Origin: Clostridia bacterium
Lineage (GTDB): Bacteria; Bacillota; Clostridia; Christensenellales; Aristaeellaceae
Direction of reading: 5' to 3'
DNA length: 48,081 bases
NCBI GenBank assembly: GCA_017516305.1
Contig: JAFXDB010000112.1
Span: 1 to 48,081 of the forward strand
Shown: in pieces, positions 23,455 through 32,852 of the stretch
Position numbering within the stretch: position 1 is the first letter of the stretch
How the letters are laid out: each line of letters starts with the position of its first letter
Made by a program: the position numbers and the translations under genes
The notes under the pieces: model-generated
The model's database searches: none
The model's input: the letters and a program-made list of their open reading frames with translations, nothing else
Told to the model about the DNA's origin: nothing

Positions 23455-25683
23455 TCAGCCCTCGACCATGATGGTTTCCCCTGCCCTGTGCGCAAACTCG
23501 CGCCCGTCCGCCAGCTTCAGCGTGCCGTCTGCCCCGGCGGTGATCTCCGCCCGGTATGCCGCGCCGTCCCAGGCGATATCCACCGTGTATCCTCCGCGGG
23601 CGCGGATGCCCTTCGCTTCGCCCTTTGTCCACTGGGTCGGAACGGCGGGCAGCAGGCGCAGAAAGCCTTCGTGGCTCTGCACCAGCATCTCCGCCATGCC
23701 CGCGATGGAGCCGAAATTGCCGTCGATCTGGAAGGGCGGATGGTTGTCGAACAGGTTCGGCAGCGTGGAACGTTCCAGCAGCAGGCGGATGTTCTCGCCC
23801 GCCCTTTCGCCGTCCAGCAGACGCGCCCACAGGCACATGATCCACGCGCGGCTCCAGCCGGTATGGCCGCCGCCGTTCGCCAGGCGCTTCTCCAGCGTGG
23901 CGCGGGCCGCCTTGAAGGCTTCCTCGTCCGCCGGAGTGATCTCGTTGGAAGGGTACAGGGCAAAGAGGTGGCTGATGTGCCGGTGACCGGGGCAGCCGTC
24001 GCGGCAATCCCGCAGCCACTCCTTCACCAGGCCATCCTCCAGCTGCACGGGCTTCAGCCGGGCACGGAAGGCCGTCCAGGGAGCAGAATCCCGCCCGATG
24101 ACAGCTCCGCACTCCTCCAGCGCAGAGGTCAGCGCCCAGAGGATCTGCGCATCCATGGCCGCACAGTTGCTCAGCGTACCGGAAGCGCCCGAGGGCGTGA
24201 TGTACACATTCTCCGGCGAGGAGGAGGGGCTGACGGTCAGCGTGCCGTCGGGCCGCTCAACACAGGCGTCCAGGAAGAAGCAGGCCGCGTCCTCCATCAG
24301 GTCGTAGTGGGCACGCAGGAAGTCCGCATCCAGGGTGAAGCGGTAATGCTCGGCAATATGCAGGCACAGCCACGCCGCGCCCATGGGCCAGTAGGTTGCC
24401 GGGCAGTAGGTGTCCTGCGGCGCGCAGTCGCCCCAGAGGTCGGTGTTGTGGTGAGCCACCCAGCCCCGGGCGCCGTACATCCGCTGCGCCACGTCGCGCC
24501 CATGGGGCTGCATGCGCCGCAGGTGGTCGAACAGCGGCAGGTGCATCTCGCTCAGGCCGCACACCTCCGCCGGCCAGTAATTCATTTCCGTGTTGATGTT
24601 GATGGTGTACTTACCGTCCCAGGCGGGATGGAAGTCATCGTTCCAGATGCCCTGGAGGTTGGCCGGCAGCGTCCCCGGACGGGAGCAGCCCGCCAGAAGA
24701 TAGCGCCCGTAGGAGAAGTACATCTCCTCCAGACCGTTGTCGCCTTCTCCCGCAGCATAACGCGCCAGCCGCCGGTCAGTGGGCAGGGCGTCCAGGGCGT
24801 CGTCCCCGTGCAGGTTCAGGCTGCAGCGATCCATGATCTCCCGGTGGTCGGCAATGTGGGCAGCCTTCACCGCGTCGTAACCCGCAGCGACCGCCCGGCT
24901 CAGCCAGTACAGGCACTCGGCCTCCATGTCGGCAACCCGGTAGGTCGTGGCCGCCGTCAGGAAGATATCCGCCTTTTCGCCGATGTGCAGGGTGTTGCCG
25001 ATGACATGCACGCCCTCGCCCACTGCACGGCACATCGCCATGTAGCCCACGCCGTCATCGCCCGCACGGCCCGTGAGCAGGATGGTGCACTCGTCCACCC
25101 TGTCAATCCGGCTGACATAATGCCCGCGGCGCAGCAGCACCCGCGCCGGGAAGCCCTCATGGCGCATGCAAAACACCTGATGAGGCGCGCTGATGAAGCA
25201 CTCGCGGGAGACAGCCCGCTCCTTGCGGACATAGCTGACCCGGTACAGCCCATCGCGGATGTCCAGCTCCCGGCGATAGTCGGTCACCGGGCGCTCATGC
25301 CGGGACATATCCGTACCCCGCATGTTGCGCATGCCGTGCAGGCCCTCCGGGGGCTCGCCATCCAGCTGCTGCAGGATCAGGTCGCAGAGCACCTCGTAGT
25401 GCCTTTCGCCGTCCGGGGTGGCGGTGAGGGCCTCCTCGGCCAGCTGCTGCGCCTCCTGAATGCGATCCTCGTCCAGCAGGCGGCGCACCTCGGGCAGGTA
25501 TTTCTTCGCGTCCGGGTTGACGCGGTCCCGGAAGCCGCCGTACCAGCAGGTATCCTCATTCAGGCTGATGCGCTCCAGCGCCGTGCCACCGAAGACCATC
25601 GCGCCCAGGCGGCCATTGCCCAACGGCAGGGCAATATTCCAGTTCTTCGCGGGCGTTTCGTACCACAGCTTCCTGTTTTTCAT
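23455..25683 (-). CDS. GH95 family glycosidase (alpha-L-fucosidase or alpha-L-galactosidase)
   Basis: The 742-residue protein has GH95 landmarks throughout: [19 protein letters not shown] and [10 protein letters not shown] at the N-terminus, [21 protein letters not shown] (split), the catalytic-site [25 protein letters not shown] and [14 protein letters not shown]95 enzymes remove terminal alpha-1,2-L-fucose or L-galactose; in a pectin locus the likely targets are side chains of rhamnogalacturonan or xyloglucan. Which sugar it removes cannot be told from this. It lacks a signal peptide and starts three bases after the GH28 stop, behind GGAGG inside the GH28 gene. Confidence 0.92.
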   Translation of the reverse strand: MKNRKLWYETPAKNWNIALPLGNGRLGAMVFGGTALERISLNEDTCWYGGFRDRVNPDAKKYLPEVRRLLDEDRIQEAQQLAEEALTATPDGERHYEVLCDLILQQLDGEPPEGLHGMRNMRGTDMSRHERPVTDYRRELDIRDGLYRVSYVRKERAVSRECFISAPHQVFCMRHEGFPARVLLRRGHYVSRIDRVDECTILLTGRAGDDGVGYMAMCRAVGEGVHVIGNTLHIGEKADIFLTAATTYRVADMEAECLYWLSRAVAAGYDAVKAAHIADHREIMDRCSLNLHGDDALDALPTDRRLARYAAGEGDNGLEEMYFSYGRYLLAGCSRPGTLPANLQGIWNDDFHPAWDGKYTININTEMNYWPAEVCGLSEMHLPLFDHLRRMQPHGRDVAQRMYGARGWVAHHNTDLWGDCAPQDTYCPATYWPMGAAWLCLHIAEHYRFTLDADFLRAHYDLMEDAACFFLDACVERPDGTLTVSPSSSPENVYITPSGASGTLSNCAAMDAQILWALTSALEECGAVIGRDSAPWTAFRARLKPVQLEDGLVKEWLRDCRDGCPGHRHISHLFALYPSNEITPADEEAFKAARATLEKRLANGGGHTGWSRAWIMCLWARLLDGERAGENIRLLLERSTLPNLFDNHPPFQIDGNFGSIAGMAEMLVQSHEGFLRLLPAVPTQWTKGEAKGIRARGGYTVDIAWDGAAYRAEITAGADGTLKLADGREFAHRAGETIMVEG

Positions 25684-25686
25684 TCT

Positions 25687-26949
25687 TTACGCCTCCAGCT
25701 TCACGCTTTCGTCGATGTCCAGCCATTCGCCCCGGACACCCCGCACCTTCACGCCCCGCAGGTCAACACCCACAGCGTTGCGCAGGAAGAAGCCCGCGCC
25801 CTGCATTTCCGGACAACCGGTCATCATCGCAGGGCGCCCCGGCTGGCCCTCCGGGGCCATTTCGACCACCACATCCTGCAGGGAAACGCCCTCCACAGGC
25901 ATCTCCGCCAGGCCATAGAAGAACCCTGCACAGGCCGTGCACCCCCGCGCCCGCACACCGGAGATCGACACATCCCGCAGGCACGGCGTACCCACATCCA
26001 CCGGGTAGGGCGTCTTTTCCCACACATGCTTCATGCTCATGTCCGTGCCGCAGGAGTAATACATGTTGAACACAAAGGGGCACATGACCCTTTCCATCAC
26101 CAGGTTGGTCAGCTGGACGCCCTCCACCGTGCCGCCGCGCCCACGACGGGTCTTGAGGCGGACGCCGCGGTCCGTCTCATAAAACACGCAGGAGGATACC
26201 ACCACATTGCGCACATCGCCGGACATCTCGCTCCCTAGCACCACGCCGCCATGACCGTGCAGGAAGTGGCAGTTCGTGATAATGATGCGCTCGCAGGGAC
26301 GGCGCTCCGGCGTATGCTCCGTGCCGGACTTGATGGCAATGCAGTCATCCCCCACGTCGATGGTGCAGTCGGAAATGCGCACATCCCGGCAGGCGTCGGG
26401 GTTGATGCCGTCGGTGTTGGGGGAATCGGCCGGGTTTTTGATATTCAGGCCACGCACGGTGACGTTGCGGCACCGCAGGGGATGCACCGTCCAGGCAGGA
26501 GAATTGGTGAGCGTCAGGTTTTCCAGCGTCACATGCTCGCAGTCCGTAAAGCAGACCAGGCATGGCCGGGGATGCGCATTCTGCTTCGCCCTTTGACGCG
26601 CCCACCAGTAGCTGCCCTGGCCATCCAGGGTTCCCAGGCCGGTCACAGCCACGTTCCGCGCCTTTTCTGCGTACACGCAGGCCTGGTGCATCAGACCGGC
26701 ATGGCCCTCGTATTCCAGCGGAATGAGGGGGAATGCGTCCTTGTCCTGATGGAAGCGCAGCACCGCGCCGGCCTCCACATGCAGGTGCATATTGTCATAC
26801 AGGCGGATGGAGCCGGTGGGGTACACCCCCGCCGGGACATTCAGCACACCGCCGCCCTGCGCCTTCAGGTCGGCAGCGGCGCAGGCAAAGGCCTCTGTCC
26901 AGTCCGCGCCGTCATGGGACAGGGCGGCATATTCACGGATGTCTGACAT
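25687..26949 (-). CDS. GH28 polygalacturonase-type hydrolase
   Basis: The 420-residue right-handed beta-helix has all GH28 motifs: NTDGI (178-182), GDDCIAI with Asp201/Asp202, HGHGG (231-235) and RLK (264-266). The set hydrolyses alpha-1,4 galacturonosyl or galacturonosyl-rhamnosyl bonds by inversion. No signal peptide is seen and the N-terminus starts directly with the fold (TEAFACAAADLKAQGGGVLNVPAG, split), suggesting a cytosolic exo-acting enzyme on imported oligosaccharides. The ribosome-binding site AAGGAGG is five bases upstream. It is the first enzyme gene after the binding protein. Confidence 0.93.
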   Translation of the reverse strand: MSDIREYAALSHDGADWTEAFACAAADLKAQGGGVLNVPAGVYPTGSIRLYDNMHLHVEAGAVLRFHQDKDAFPLIPLEYEGHAGLMHQACVYAEKARNVAVTGLGTLDGQGSYWWARQRAKQNAHPRPCLVCFTDCEHVTLENLTLTNSPAWTVHPLRCRNVTVRGLNIKNPADSPNTDGINPDACRDVRISDCTIDVGDDCIAIKSGTEHTPERRPCERIIITNCHFLHGHGGVVLGSEMSGDVRNVVVSSCVFYETDRGVRLKTRRGRGGTVEGVQLTNLVMERVMCPFVFNMYYSCGTDMSMKHVWEKTPYPVDVGTPCLRDVSISGVRARGCTACAGFFYGLAEMPVEGVSLQDVVVEMAPEGQPGRPAMMTGCPEMQGAGFFLRNAVGVDLRGVKVRGVRGEWLDIDESVKLEA

Positions 26950-26990
26950 GGAATCCTCCTTCCGACCCGGCGGCGCGGGTTTCGCGCTTC

Positions 26991-28520
26991 TTACTCCGTC
27001 ATGGCGCGGGCATACGCGGTGCGGTAGATATCCAGCACCCGATCAAGGCCCATGCGTTCCAGCTGGGCAATGAAAGCGTCATAGTTGCTCAGGGGCTCCG
27101 CGCCGGTAATGAACTTGATGTGCATCTCAGTGAAGTAATTGTTCACATCGTCCATCACGCTGTCGATCACGGCCCGTTCCTCCACGGTGAAGGGAATATA
27201 CGGCGGGAAGATCAGCGCGGTGGACGCGTCGGCCCAGGTCTGCTCCGCAATCAGCTGCTCCTCCGGATAGCTGGCCAGCACCACGTTCTCGCCATCATAC
27301 TTGGGGAAGGACGCATGGCCGATGGCGTACTCATACAGCATCAGCCAGTCGTGGTCGGGGTCAATGGACAGGGCATGCTCGGTCAGCTGCTTTTTCCCGT
27401 CCACCACCGTGTAGCTCTTGCCCTCAATGCCCCAGGTCAGGAGCGCCGAGCCTTCCTCGGAGTACATATAATCAATGAATTTCACCGCCGCCACAGGATC
27501 CTCACAGGCGGAGGTGATAACGGTGACAGCGGTGGCCATGTGACCCGCCACGTCCTCACGGGGCGTATAGCGCACACCGTCTGCATTCATGGGCCACCCC
27601 ACGGGGGACATGGCCGCCGCCGCGTCGTTCTCCTGCATGCCGGGCAGGTAATAGCGCCAGGCATTGTCCAGGCCCGCAAAGGAACCCGTCAGACCGTTGA
27701 CGATGTTCTCCGTCCACCAGCTGTCGGAATGGATCAGGCAATTGGGCCCCAGGAGCCCCTCGGCATACCACTGGTGCATCGTTTCCAGGTATTCCTTGTA
27801 TTCCGGCTCCATCGGGCCAAAGGCCACCGTGCCGTCCGCCTTGACGCAGAAGGTATTGAGCACCCCGAAGGCCGGTGCAAAATACGGCAGGGCCCAGCCG
27901 TCGAAGGGGATCTCGTCCTGGAAGCCGTTGCCGTTGGGATCGCGGAGCTTGAAGGCTGTCAGCACCTCGTACCATTCCCCGATGGTCTGGGGAACGGACA
28001 GGCCCAGCTTATCCAGCCAGTCCTGACGGATGATGAGGCCAGAATAGGACTTGCGGCACACATCCTCCACCGTCAGCATGGGGTTGATAGAGGGGAAGTA
28101 ATACAGCCGCCCCTCCGCCGTTTCCACCTCGCGCCGCAGCTCGGGCCGTTCGTTGAAGATCCGCGTCAGGTTCGGCGCATACTGGGCAATCAGGTCCGTC
28201 AGGTCAATGATGGTGCCCTCCTCGTACATCCGATCCATGGCGGCAGAATGCTGCCACATGATCACGTCCGGCAGCTTCCCGGAGGCGACCATCATCTTGT
28301 ATGCATCCTCGCTGTTGTCCGGCGGGGACTGGAACACCACATCCACCCCCGTGGCCTCCTCAATGACCCGCACCCCCTGGAGGCGGTTATACAGATCCAC
28401 ATCCTCCGTGCGCAGATACCAGGTGATCTGTACAGCCTTCTCCTGCGTCTTCACGCAGCCCGTCAGCAGCGGAAGAAGCAGCATCATCGTCATCAGCAGC
28501 GCCAGCAGCCTCTTTTTCAT
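26991..28520 (-). CDS. Sugar ABC transporter substrate-binding lipoprotein (LplA-like)
   Basis: The start ATG 28520 (MKKRLLALLM) has AGGTGG five bases upstream. A lipoprotein signal ends in LLTGC (Cys22). The mature protein is an LplA/YtcQ-type extracellular solute-binding protein of about 490 residues (DVIMWQHSAAMDRMYEEG, LIIRQDWLDKLG, RDPNGNGFQDEIPFDGW). It resembles the next binding protein upstream in layout (same DPNGNG and FITG-EPLSNYD motifs), so the two are probably paralogues with different ligands. It opens the enzyme operon, with its own promoter at 28569-28596. Confidence 0.92.
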   Translation of the reverse strand: MKKRLLALLMTMMLLLPLLTGCVKTQEKAVQITWYLRTEDVDLYNRLQGVRVIEEATGVDVVFQSPPDNSEDAYKMMVASGKLPDVIMWQHSAAMDRMYEEGTIIDLTDLIAQYAPNLTRIFNERPELRREVETAEGRLYYFPSINPMLTVEDVCRKSYSGLIIRQDWLDKLGLSVPQTIGEWYEVLTAFKLRDPNGNGFQDEIPFDGWALPYFAPAFGVLNTFCVKADGTVAFGPMEPEYKEYLETMHQWYAEGLLGPNCLIHSDSWWTENIVNGLTGSFAGLDNAWRYYLPGMQENDAAAAMSPVGWPMNADGVRYTPREDVAGHMATAVTVITSACEDPVAAVKFIDYMYSEEGSALLTWGIEGKSYTVVDGKKQLTEHALSIDPDHDWLMLYEYAIGHASFPKYDGENVVLASYPEEQLIAEQTWADASTALIFPPYIPFTVEERAVIDSVMDDVNNYFTEMHIKFITGAEPLSNYDAFIAQLERMGLDRVLDIYRTAYARAMTE

Positions 28521-28568
28521 CCCATCCACCTCTTTGTTTTTTGCACACGCCTGTGCCCATGTGCGTCC

Positions 28569-28596
28569 ATTATACCATGAACACAGGCATATGCAA
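28569..28596 (-). promoter_or_regulatory. Promoter of the binding protein/pectinase operon with flanking inverted repeat
   Basis: On the minus strand TTGCAT (28596-28591) and TATAAT (28574-28569) are 16 bases apart. GCCTGTG (28549-28555) and CACAGGC (28582-28588) form an inverted repeat on either side of the -10 element and may be a regulator-binding site. Confidence 0.65.
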
Positions 28597-28644
28597 AAGA
28601 CTGATTCTCATATTTGTCATCAATTGCATGAAGAACCCAAATTC

Positions 28645-28670
28645 GGGGGCGTCGGTTGCCCGACGCCCCC
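28645..28670 (-). terminator. Hairpin after the second binding protein gene
   Basis: GGGGGCGTCGG and CCGACGCCCCC form a perfect 11-pair stem with a TTGC loop between the two binding-protein genes. The T-run on the minus side is weak, so it may attenuate more than stop transcription. Confidence 0.6.
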
Positions 28671-28710
28671 GATGGGGTCACTTAGGTTGGTTCAGAAGCG
28701 GTGTGGAAAA

Positions 28711-30336
28711 TCAGTTGCCGCGGTTCATGAACTCGTCATAGGCCGCCTGGTACAGAGCAACCAGCTCATCCATGCCCATCTTCTGCAGGGTATCCATGTA
28801 GACGTCGAAGTTGGTCAGAGGCTCCTGGCCGGTGATGAACTTGTAGGTCATCTCGTTGATGTAGGTGCCAATGTTCTCGATGTCAGCCACGGCCGCCTGG
28901 GCGTCGGTGCTCAGAACGATCGCGTTGGGATACTCCAGGGCGTTGGAGGCCTCAGCCCACATCATCGCGGAGTTCACGTAGTTCTCCTCACGGGTGGCAG
29001 CCAGGTAATCGGCAGCGCCCCAGCGGGGGAAGGACACGTGAGACATGGCGTAGCGGTACTTGTTGGCGAAGGCGCCGTCGTAGAAGTTCTCGGTCATCAG
29101 GTTGGCCCACTCGGTCTCATGCTTCACGCCATTCTCGTCGATGGTGTAGGTACCGTGGCCGGAGGTCCACTCGGGGTTGATGGGGTCGCCCTCGATGGTG
29201 CCCCAGGTGGTGCAGTTGGTGCCTTCCTCGGTGTACATCTGGTCGATCAGGCGGGCAGCGGCCTCAACGTTCTCGCAGTCCACGGAGATGACGGCAGAGT
29301 AACGGTCGCCATAGCCCATGCCGTAGCGGTCGGCGTAGAATTCGCCGCTACCATTGACGTACTGGGGCCACTGAACAGCCACAAAGTCAGCATTGGGGTT
29401 CTTTTCCAGAACCTGGGGCAGACGCTGCTCCCAGTAGTTGGACAGGCCCTTCCAGGAGCCGGCCAGATCGGCGTACAGGTTGGGATCCGCAGACGCAGCA
29501 GGGGCGCCGGTCTCGTCCGCGAAGACGTTGCAGAGCAGGCCCTCGGCATACCACTTGTGCATGGTCTCCAGGTAGGCCTTGTAAGCCTGGGTGTACTGGC
29601 CGTAGCCAACCTTACCGGTGACGGGATCGATATACACGCCGTTCTGGATGCCGAAAGCAGGCATGAACAGCAGGTGGCCGGCAGAGCCAGCGTCGAAGGG
29701 CAGCTCGTCCATCTCGCCGTTGCCGTTGGGATCGCCTTCCTTGAAGGCAACCAGCACGTCATACCACTCGTCGATGGTGGTGGGAGCTTCCATGCCAACG
29801 TTGTCCAGCCAGTCCTGACGCATCATCAGGCCCCACCAGGTCACGGCGACCTTCTCCAGGTTGGAGTTCAGGGGGTTGATGACGGTGAAGTACAGGTAGC
29901 GGCCCTCGGAGTCCATGAGGGTCTTGGCCACGTGGGGGTTCGCCTCCAGCAGGGCCTTGTAGTTGGGCATGTACTTGTCGATGACATCGTTCAGCTCGAT
30001 GATGATGCCGTCAGCATACAGCTGGGACACGCCGCCGACGTAGGAGTTGTTGTGCTGCCACTGGATGATGTCCGGGTAGTTGCCGGAAGCCAGCATGGCC
30101 AGGTACTGAGCCTGGATCTCATCATTGTTGCCGCACACAACAGTCCAGTCGATGTTGACGCCAGCCATCTGCTGGATCTTCAGCAGGCCGACCAGGCCGG
30201 GGTAGATGTAGGGCTCGTACTGAGCGGTGCCGCCGCGCACGTAGTAGGTGACGGTGGGGGTATCCTCCGCCAGAGCGGGGGCCGCAAGCGCCATCAGCAT
30301 GACCAGCGCCAGCAGAGTAGCCAGGAACTTCTTCAT
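28711..30336 (-). CDS. Sugar ABC transporter substrate-binding protein
   Basis: The 541-residue protein has a signal peptide (MKKFLATLLALVMLMALAAP, cut near ALA-ED) without a lipobox Cys. The mature part is an LplA-type binding protein (DIIQWQHNNSYVGGVSQLY, LMMRQDWLDNVGMEAP, EGDPNGNGEMDELPFD). The codon choice looks very uniform, as in highly expressed genes. It follows the LplB- and LplC-like permease genes and is likely their partner. It has its own strong promoter with an overlapping CcpA/LacI-type operator, so it can be made in excess of the permeases. Confidence 0.92.
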   Translation of the reverse strand: MKKFLATLLALVMLMALAAPALAEDTPTVTYYVRGGTAQYEPYIYPGLVGLLKIQQMAGVNIDWTVVCGNNDEIQAQYLAMLASGNYPDIIQWQHNNSYVGGVSQLYADGIIIELNDVIDKYMPNYKALLEANPHVAKTLMDSEGRYLYFTVINPLNSNLEKVAVTWWGLMMRQDWLDNVGMEAPTTIDEWYDVLVAFKEGDPNGNGEMDELPFDAGSAGHLLFMPAFGIQNGVYIDPVTGKVGYGQYTQAYKAYLETMHKWYAEGLLCNVFADETGAPAASADPNLYADLAGSWKGLSNYWEQRLPQVLEKNPNADFVAVQWPQYVNGSGEFYADRYGMGYGDRYSAVISVDCENVEAAARLIDQMYTEEGTNCTTWGTIEGDPINPEWTSGHGTYTIDENGVKHETEWANLMTENFYDGAFANKYRYAMSHVSFPRWGAADYLAATREENYVNSAMMWAEASNALEYPNAIVLSTDAQAAVADIENIGTYINEMTYKFITGQEPLTNFDVYMDTLQKMGMDELVALYQAAYDEFMNRGN

Positions 30337-30423
30337 GGGGGTACCTCCTTCTTAAATTGGGTAACTGTATGCTCAACAGCCGCAGCTGTTGGAACCGGAA
30401 AGAAGCCGCCGGGGCAGGTGAAT

Positions 30424-30437
30424 TGTAAGCGTTATCA
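30424..30437. promoter_or_regulatory. CRE-like operator (CcpA or other LacI-family site)
   Basis: TGTAAGCGTTATCA matches the catabolite-responsive consensus TGWAANCGNTNWCA at every position. It lies just downstream of the -10 element, over the expected transcript start, where binding would block transcription. A second AAGCGTT half-site lies at 30474-30480, beside the -35. Confidence 0.65.
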
Positions 30438-30446
30438 TGTGTTCCT

Positions 30447-30475
30447 ATCATAGCACATTCTGCATACATTTGCAA
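30447..30475 (-). promoter_or_regulatory. Promoter of the substrate-binding protein gene
   Basis: On the minus strand TTGCAA (30475-30470) and TATGAT (30452-30447) are exactly 17 bases apart, about 110 bases before the start codon. Confidence 0.75.
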
Positions 30476-30481
30476 GCGTTT

Positions 30482-30498
30482 TTTCAGAATTTCTGAAA
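30482..30498. promoter_or_regulatory. Perfect AT-rich palindrome upstream of the promoter
   Basis: TTTCAGAA-T-TTCTGAAA lies seven bases upstream of the -35 element. It could be a second regulator site. It has a T-run only on the plus side, so it is unlikely to terminate the permease transcript. Confidence 0.4.
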
Positions 30499-30588
30499 TT
30501 TTTCTTCTGATTTATAATCTGCCGAAGATAGGCATAGTTCGCCCTTGGTCTTTTGGTGCATGTGTATTCAATTGGAGAAGCCCGGACA

Positions 30589-31539
30589 TCACATGCCCGT
30601 CAGGCCGGAGCGCTCCACACCCTCCATGAACCTGCGCTGCAGCACCAGGTACATCACCAGAATCGGCACAATGCACAGGAACGTGGCCGCCATGAGCATG
30701 GCCTCGTTGAACATGACGCCCTCGATGTCATTGGACTGGATCATGGTGTGCTGCTCCTTGTTCAGCTCTGCGTACAGGTTCGGCAGGGAATTGGGCAGCA
30801 TCTTGAGCCAGACGTCATTGAAGTAGATGCCGGGCTCAAAGTAGTCATTCCAGTGCCAGACGATGGAAAGCACCGTACACACCAGCAGGGAGGACTGGCT
30901 CATGGGGAGCATGATGTGCAGGTAGGTGCGGATGGGGCCGCAGCCGTCCACGCGGGCCGCCTCCTCCATTTCATAGGGCATGCCGGAGAAGAACTGGCGG
31001 AAGAGGAAGATGAAGAAGCCGCCGCTCAGGCCAAAGCCCAGGAAGGAGGGCACCACCAGGGGCAGGTACAGCTCGCTGTTGATCCATCCCCAGTTGGAGA
31101 ACTGCATGTACTGCGGGATGATGACGGTCTGCACCGGCACCAGCATCGTCAGAATGACCAGGGTGAAGAGCAGGCCCTTGAAGCGGAATTTGTAGCGGGC
31201 AAAGGCATAGCCCGTCAGCGCACAGGAGAAGACATGCCCCAGGGTACAGATGATGGACACGCGCACGCTGTTCCACACATAGCGGCTGAACATGAGCTTT
31301 CGATACGCAACGCTGTAGTTGCTCCACGTCAGCTCCGAAGGCAGCCACTTGACGGTGATGTTGATCAGGTCGTCATCCGTCATCAGGCTCTGGGTGATCA
31401 TCTTGATGAAGGGGTAGAGGAAAACAAAGGACAGCGCACTGAGGAGGAAGTAAAAGCCGGCCTTCAGCAGTCCATCGCGGAACATGCGGACGTAATGGCT
31501 GCGGTTGCGGCGCACGTTGGCGTTTTTGTTCTTGGCCAT
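30589..31539 (-). CDS. Carbohydrate ABC transporter permease (LplC-like)
   Basis: The start ATG 31539 (MAKNKNANVRRNRSH) follows AAGGAGTGAGGAAG. The 316-residue protein has six membrane helices and the CUT1 permease EAA loop (EEAARVDGCGPIRTYLHIMLP, shortened). It begins five bases after the partner permease and forms the channel with it. The binding protein gene that follows is transcribed the same way. No ATPase gene is nearby; in Bacillota such importers usually share an MsmX-type ATPase encoded elsewhere. Confidence 0.9.
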   Translation of the reverse strand: MAKNKNANVRRNRSHYVRMFRDGLLKAGFYFLLSALSFVFLYPFIKMITQSLMTDDDLINITVKWLPSELTWSNYSVAYRKLMFSRYVWNSVRVSIICTLGHVFSCALTGYAFARYKFRFKGLLFTLVILTMLVPVQTVIIPQYMQFSNWGWINSELYLPLVVPSFLGFGLSGGFFIFLFRQFFSGMPYEMEEAARVDGCGPIRTYLHIMLPMSQSSLLVCTVLSIVWHWNDYFEPGIYFNDVWLKMLPNSLPNLYAELNKEQHTMIQSNDIEGVMFNEAMLMAATFLCIVPILVMYLVLQRRFMEGVERSGLTGM

Positions 31540-31544
31540 CTTCC

Positions 31545-32852
31545 TCACTCCTTTCCGCCCGAGATGAACACGTACCGGCCCACAACACCCATGGTCACGC
31601 CGCACATCAGCAGCGCAAAGGCGAAGTAGATCCAGCTCATTGCAGCGCCGTAGCCGAACTGCTGGTTGGTGAAGCTCGTCTTGTAAATGTAGTCAATGAT
31701 GGGATTGGTCGCATCGGTGAAGAACGCGACGATGGTATACACCAGGTTCATCAGGATGACCGGGGAGATCATCGGCAGGGTCACCTTCCAGAACATCTCC
31801 CACTCGGTAGCGCCGTCCACGCGGGCGGCTTCATACAGCGAGGTCGAAATGCCCTGCAGGCCCGCCAGGAACAACACGATCTGCACGCCGGACTTCCACA
31901 GCACCACCGTGATGCGGTCCAGCACGCCCTGCAGGAACTCCGTCAGGCTGTGACCCAGCAGATCCGCAATCAGCTCCGGCACCACGATGCCCGTGGTGAT
32001 GGTCGTGCCGTCCGCGCCCATGCCCAGCATCTGCTTCATCACGTAGCCCGCGCCCAGCAGCACCGGGATGAAGAACGCCGCACGGAAGAAGCCGCGGCCC
32101 TTCATCGGGCGGTTGATCAGAATGGCAATGACCAGGGAGAAGACGATGCAGATAGGGGTGTTCAGGAGCGTGTCCAGCACCGTCTGCAGGAACATGGGGA
32201 CAAAATTGATGTCAGTAAAGAAGATGTGGTTGAAATTCCGCAGCCCCACAAAGCCCATCTCAAAGCCCTTCATCTTCGTGATCTCGGAGAAGGCCAGGCG
32301 GATGGAGGTGGTGATGGGCCCCAGGAAGAACAGGCACAGGCCAACAATCCAGGGCGTCAGGAAGATGAGCGCCTCCATGGAACGACGGCGCTCCATGGTG
32401 AAGAAGCGGCGCAGGAAACCACGCTTGTTGCCGTCCCGCGTTTTCCTTTTGGGAAGAATGCGGCGCACCGCGCCCCAGAGCCGGAGCAGCAGCGGCTTCA
32501 CTTTCCCCCACAGCCACCGCAGCGGCCAGCAGAGCCATTTCAGCAGCGGCTTCACTTTCCCCCACAGCCACCGCAGCGGCCAGCAGAGCCATTTCAGCAG
32601 CTGCTTCACGCCCCTGCCAAGGACGTCCAGAAGCCTACCCACCGGGGACTGGCTGATGATGCGGGGAAGATCAGTGTAGCAGAAGATGAAGATCAGCAGC
32701 AGTGCCGCCAGGGCTGCCACCCAGTCGTGATACGCCACGAAAGCGATGCCCGCCAGGGCCAGCAGCACCAGCAGCGCCTTGCCCAGCACCTTCATCGCCC
32801 TGGCAAAGGCAGAGGGCTGCGCCACGCCGTTCACAGTACGCTCAGGTTTCAC
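31545..32852 (-). CDS. Sugar ABC transporter permease (LplB-like) with unusual N-terminal extension
   Basis: The GTG start at 32852 follows AAGGGGGGAGC and overlaps the upstream stop (GTGA). The 435-residue protein is about 130 longer than normal. Residues about 145-435 are a typical CUT1 permease with the EAA loop YEAARVDGATEWEMFWKV. The N-terminal extension has two hydrophobic helices (residues about 20-55) and then a Trp/Leu/Lys-rich segment in which an 18-residue unit, LLKWLCWPLRWLWGKVKP, is present twice in tandem. The unit looks like an amphipathic membrane-surface helix. Its role is unknown. Confidence 0.88.
   Translation of the reverse strand: MKPERTVNGVAQPSAFARAMKVLGKALLVLLALAGIAFVAYHDWVAALAALLLIFIFCYTDLPRIISQSPVGRLLDVLGRGVKQLLKWLCWPLRWLWGKVKPLLKWLCWPLRWLWGKVKPLLLRLWGAVRRILPKRKTRDGNKRGFLRRFFTMERRRSMEALIFLTPWIVGLCLFFLGPITTSIRLAFSEITKMKGFEMGFVGLRNFNHIFFTDINFVPMFLQTVLDTLLNTPICIVFSLVIAILINRPMKGRGFFRAAFFIPVLLGAGYVMKQMLGMGADGTTITTGIVVPELIADLLGHSLTEFLQGVLDRITVVLWKSGVQIVLFLAGLQGISTSLYEAARVDGATEWEMFWKVTLPMISPVILMNLVYTIVAFFTDATNPIIDYIYKTSFTNQQFGYGAAMSWIYFAFALLMCGVTMGVVGRYVFISGGKE
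32496..32603. repeat. 54-base tandem duplication inside the LplB-like permease gene
   Basis: Bases 32496-32549 and 32550-32603 are the same 54-base unit with a single difference at the end, adding one copy of an 18-residue Trp-rich segment in frame. The near identity shows a recent event. Confidence 0.9.
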
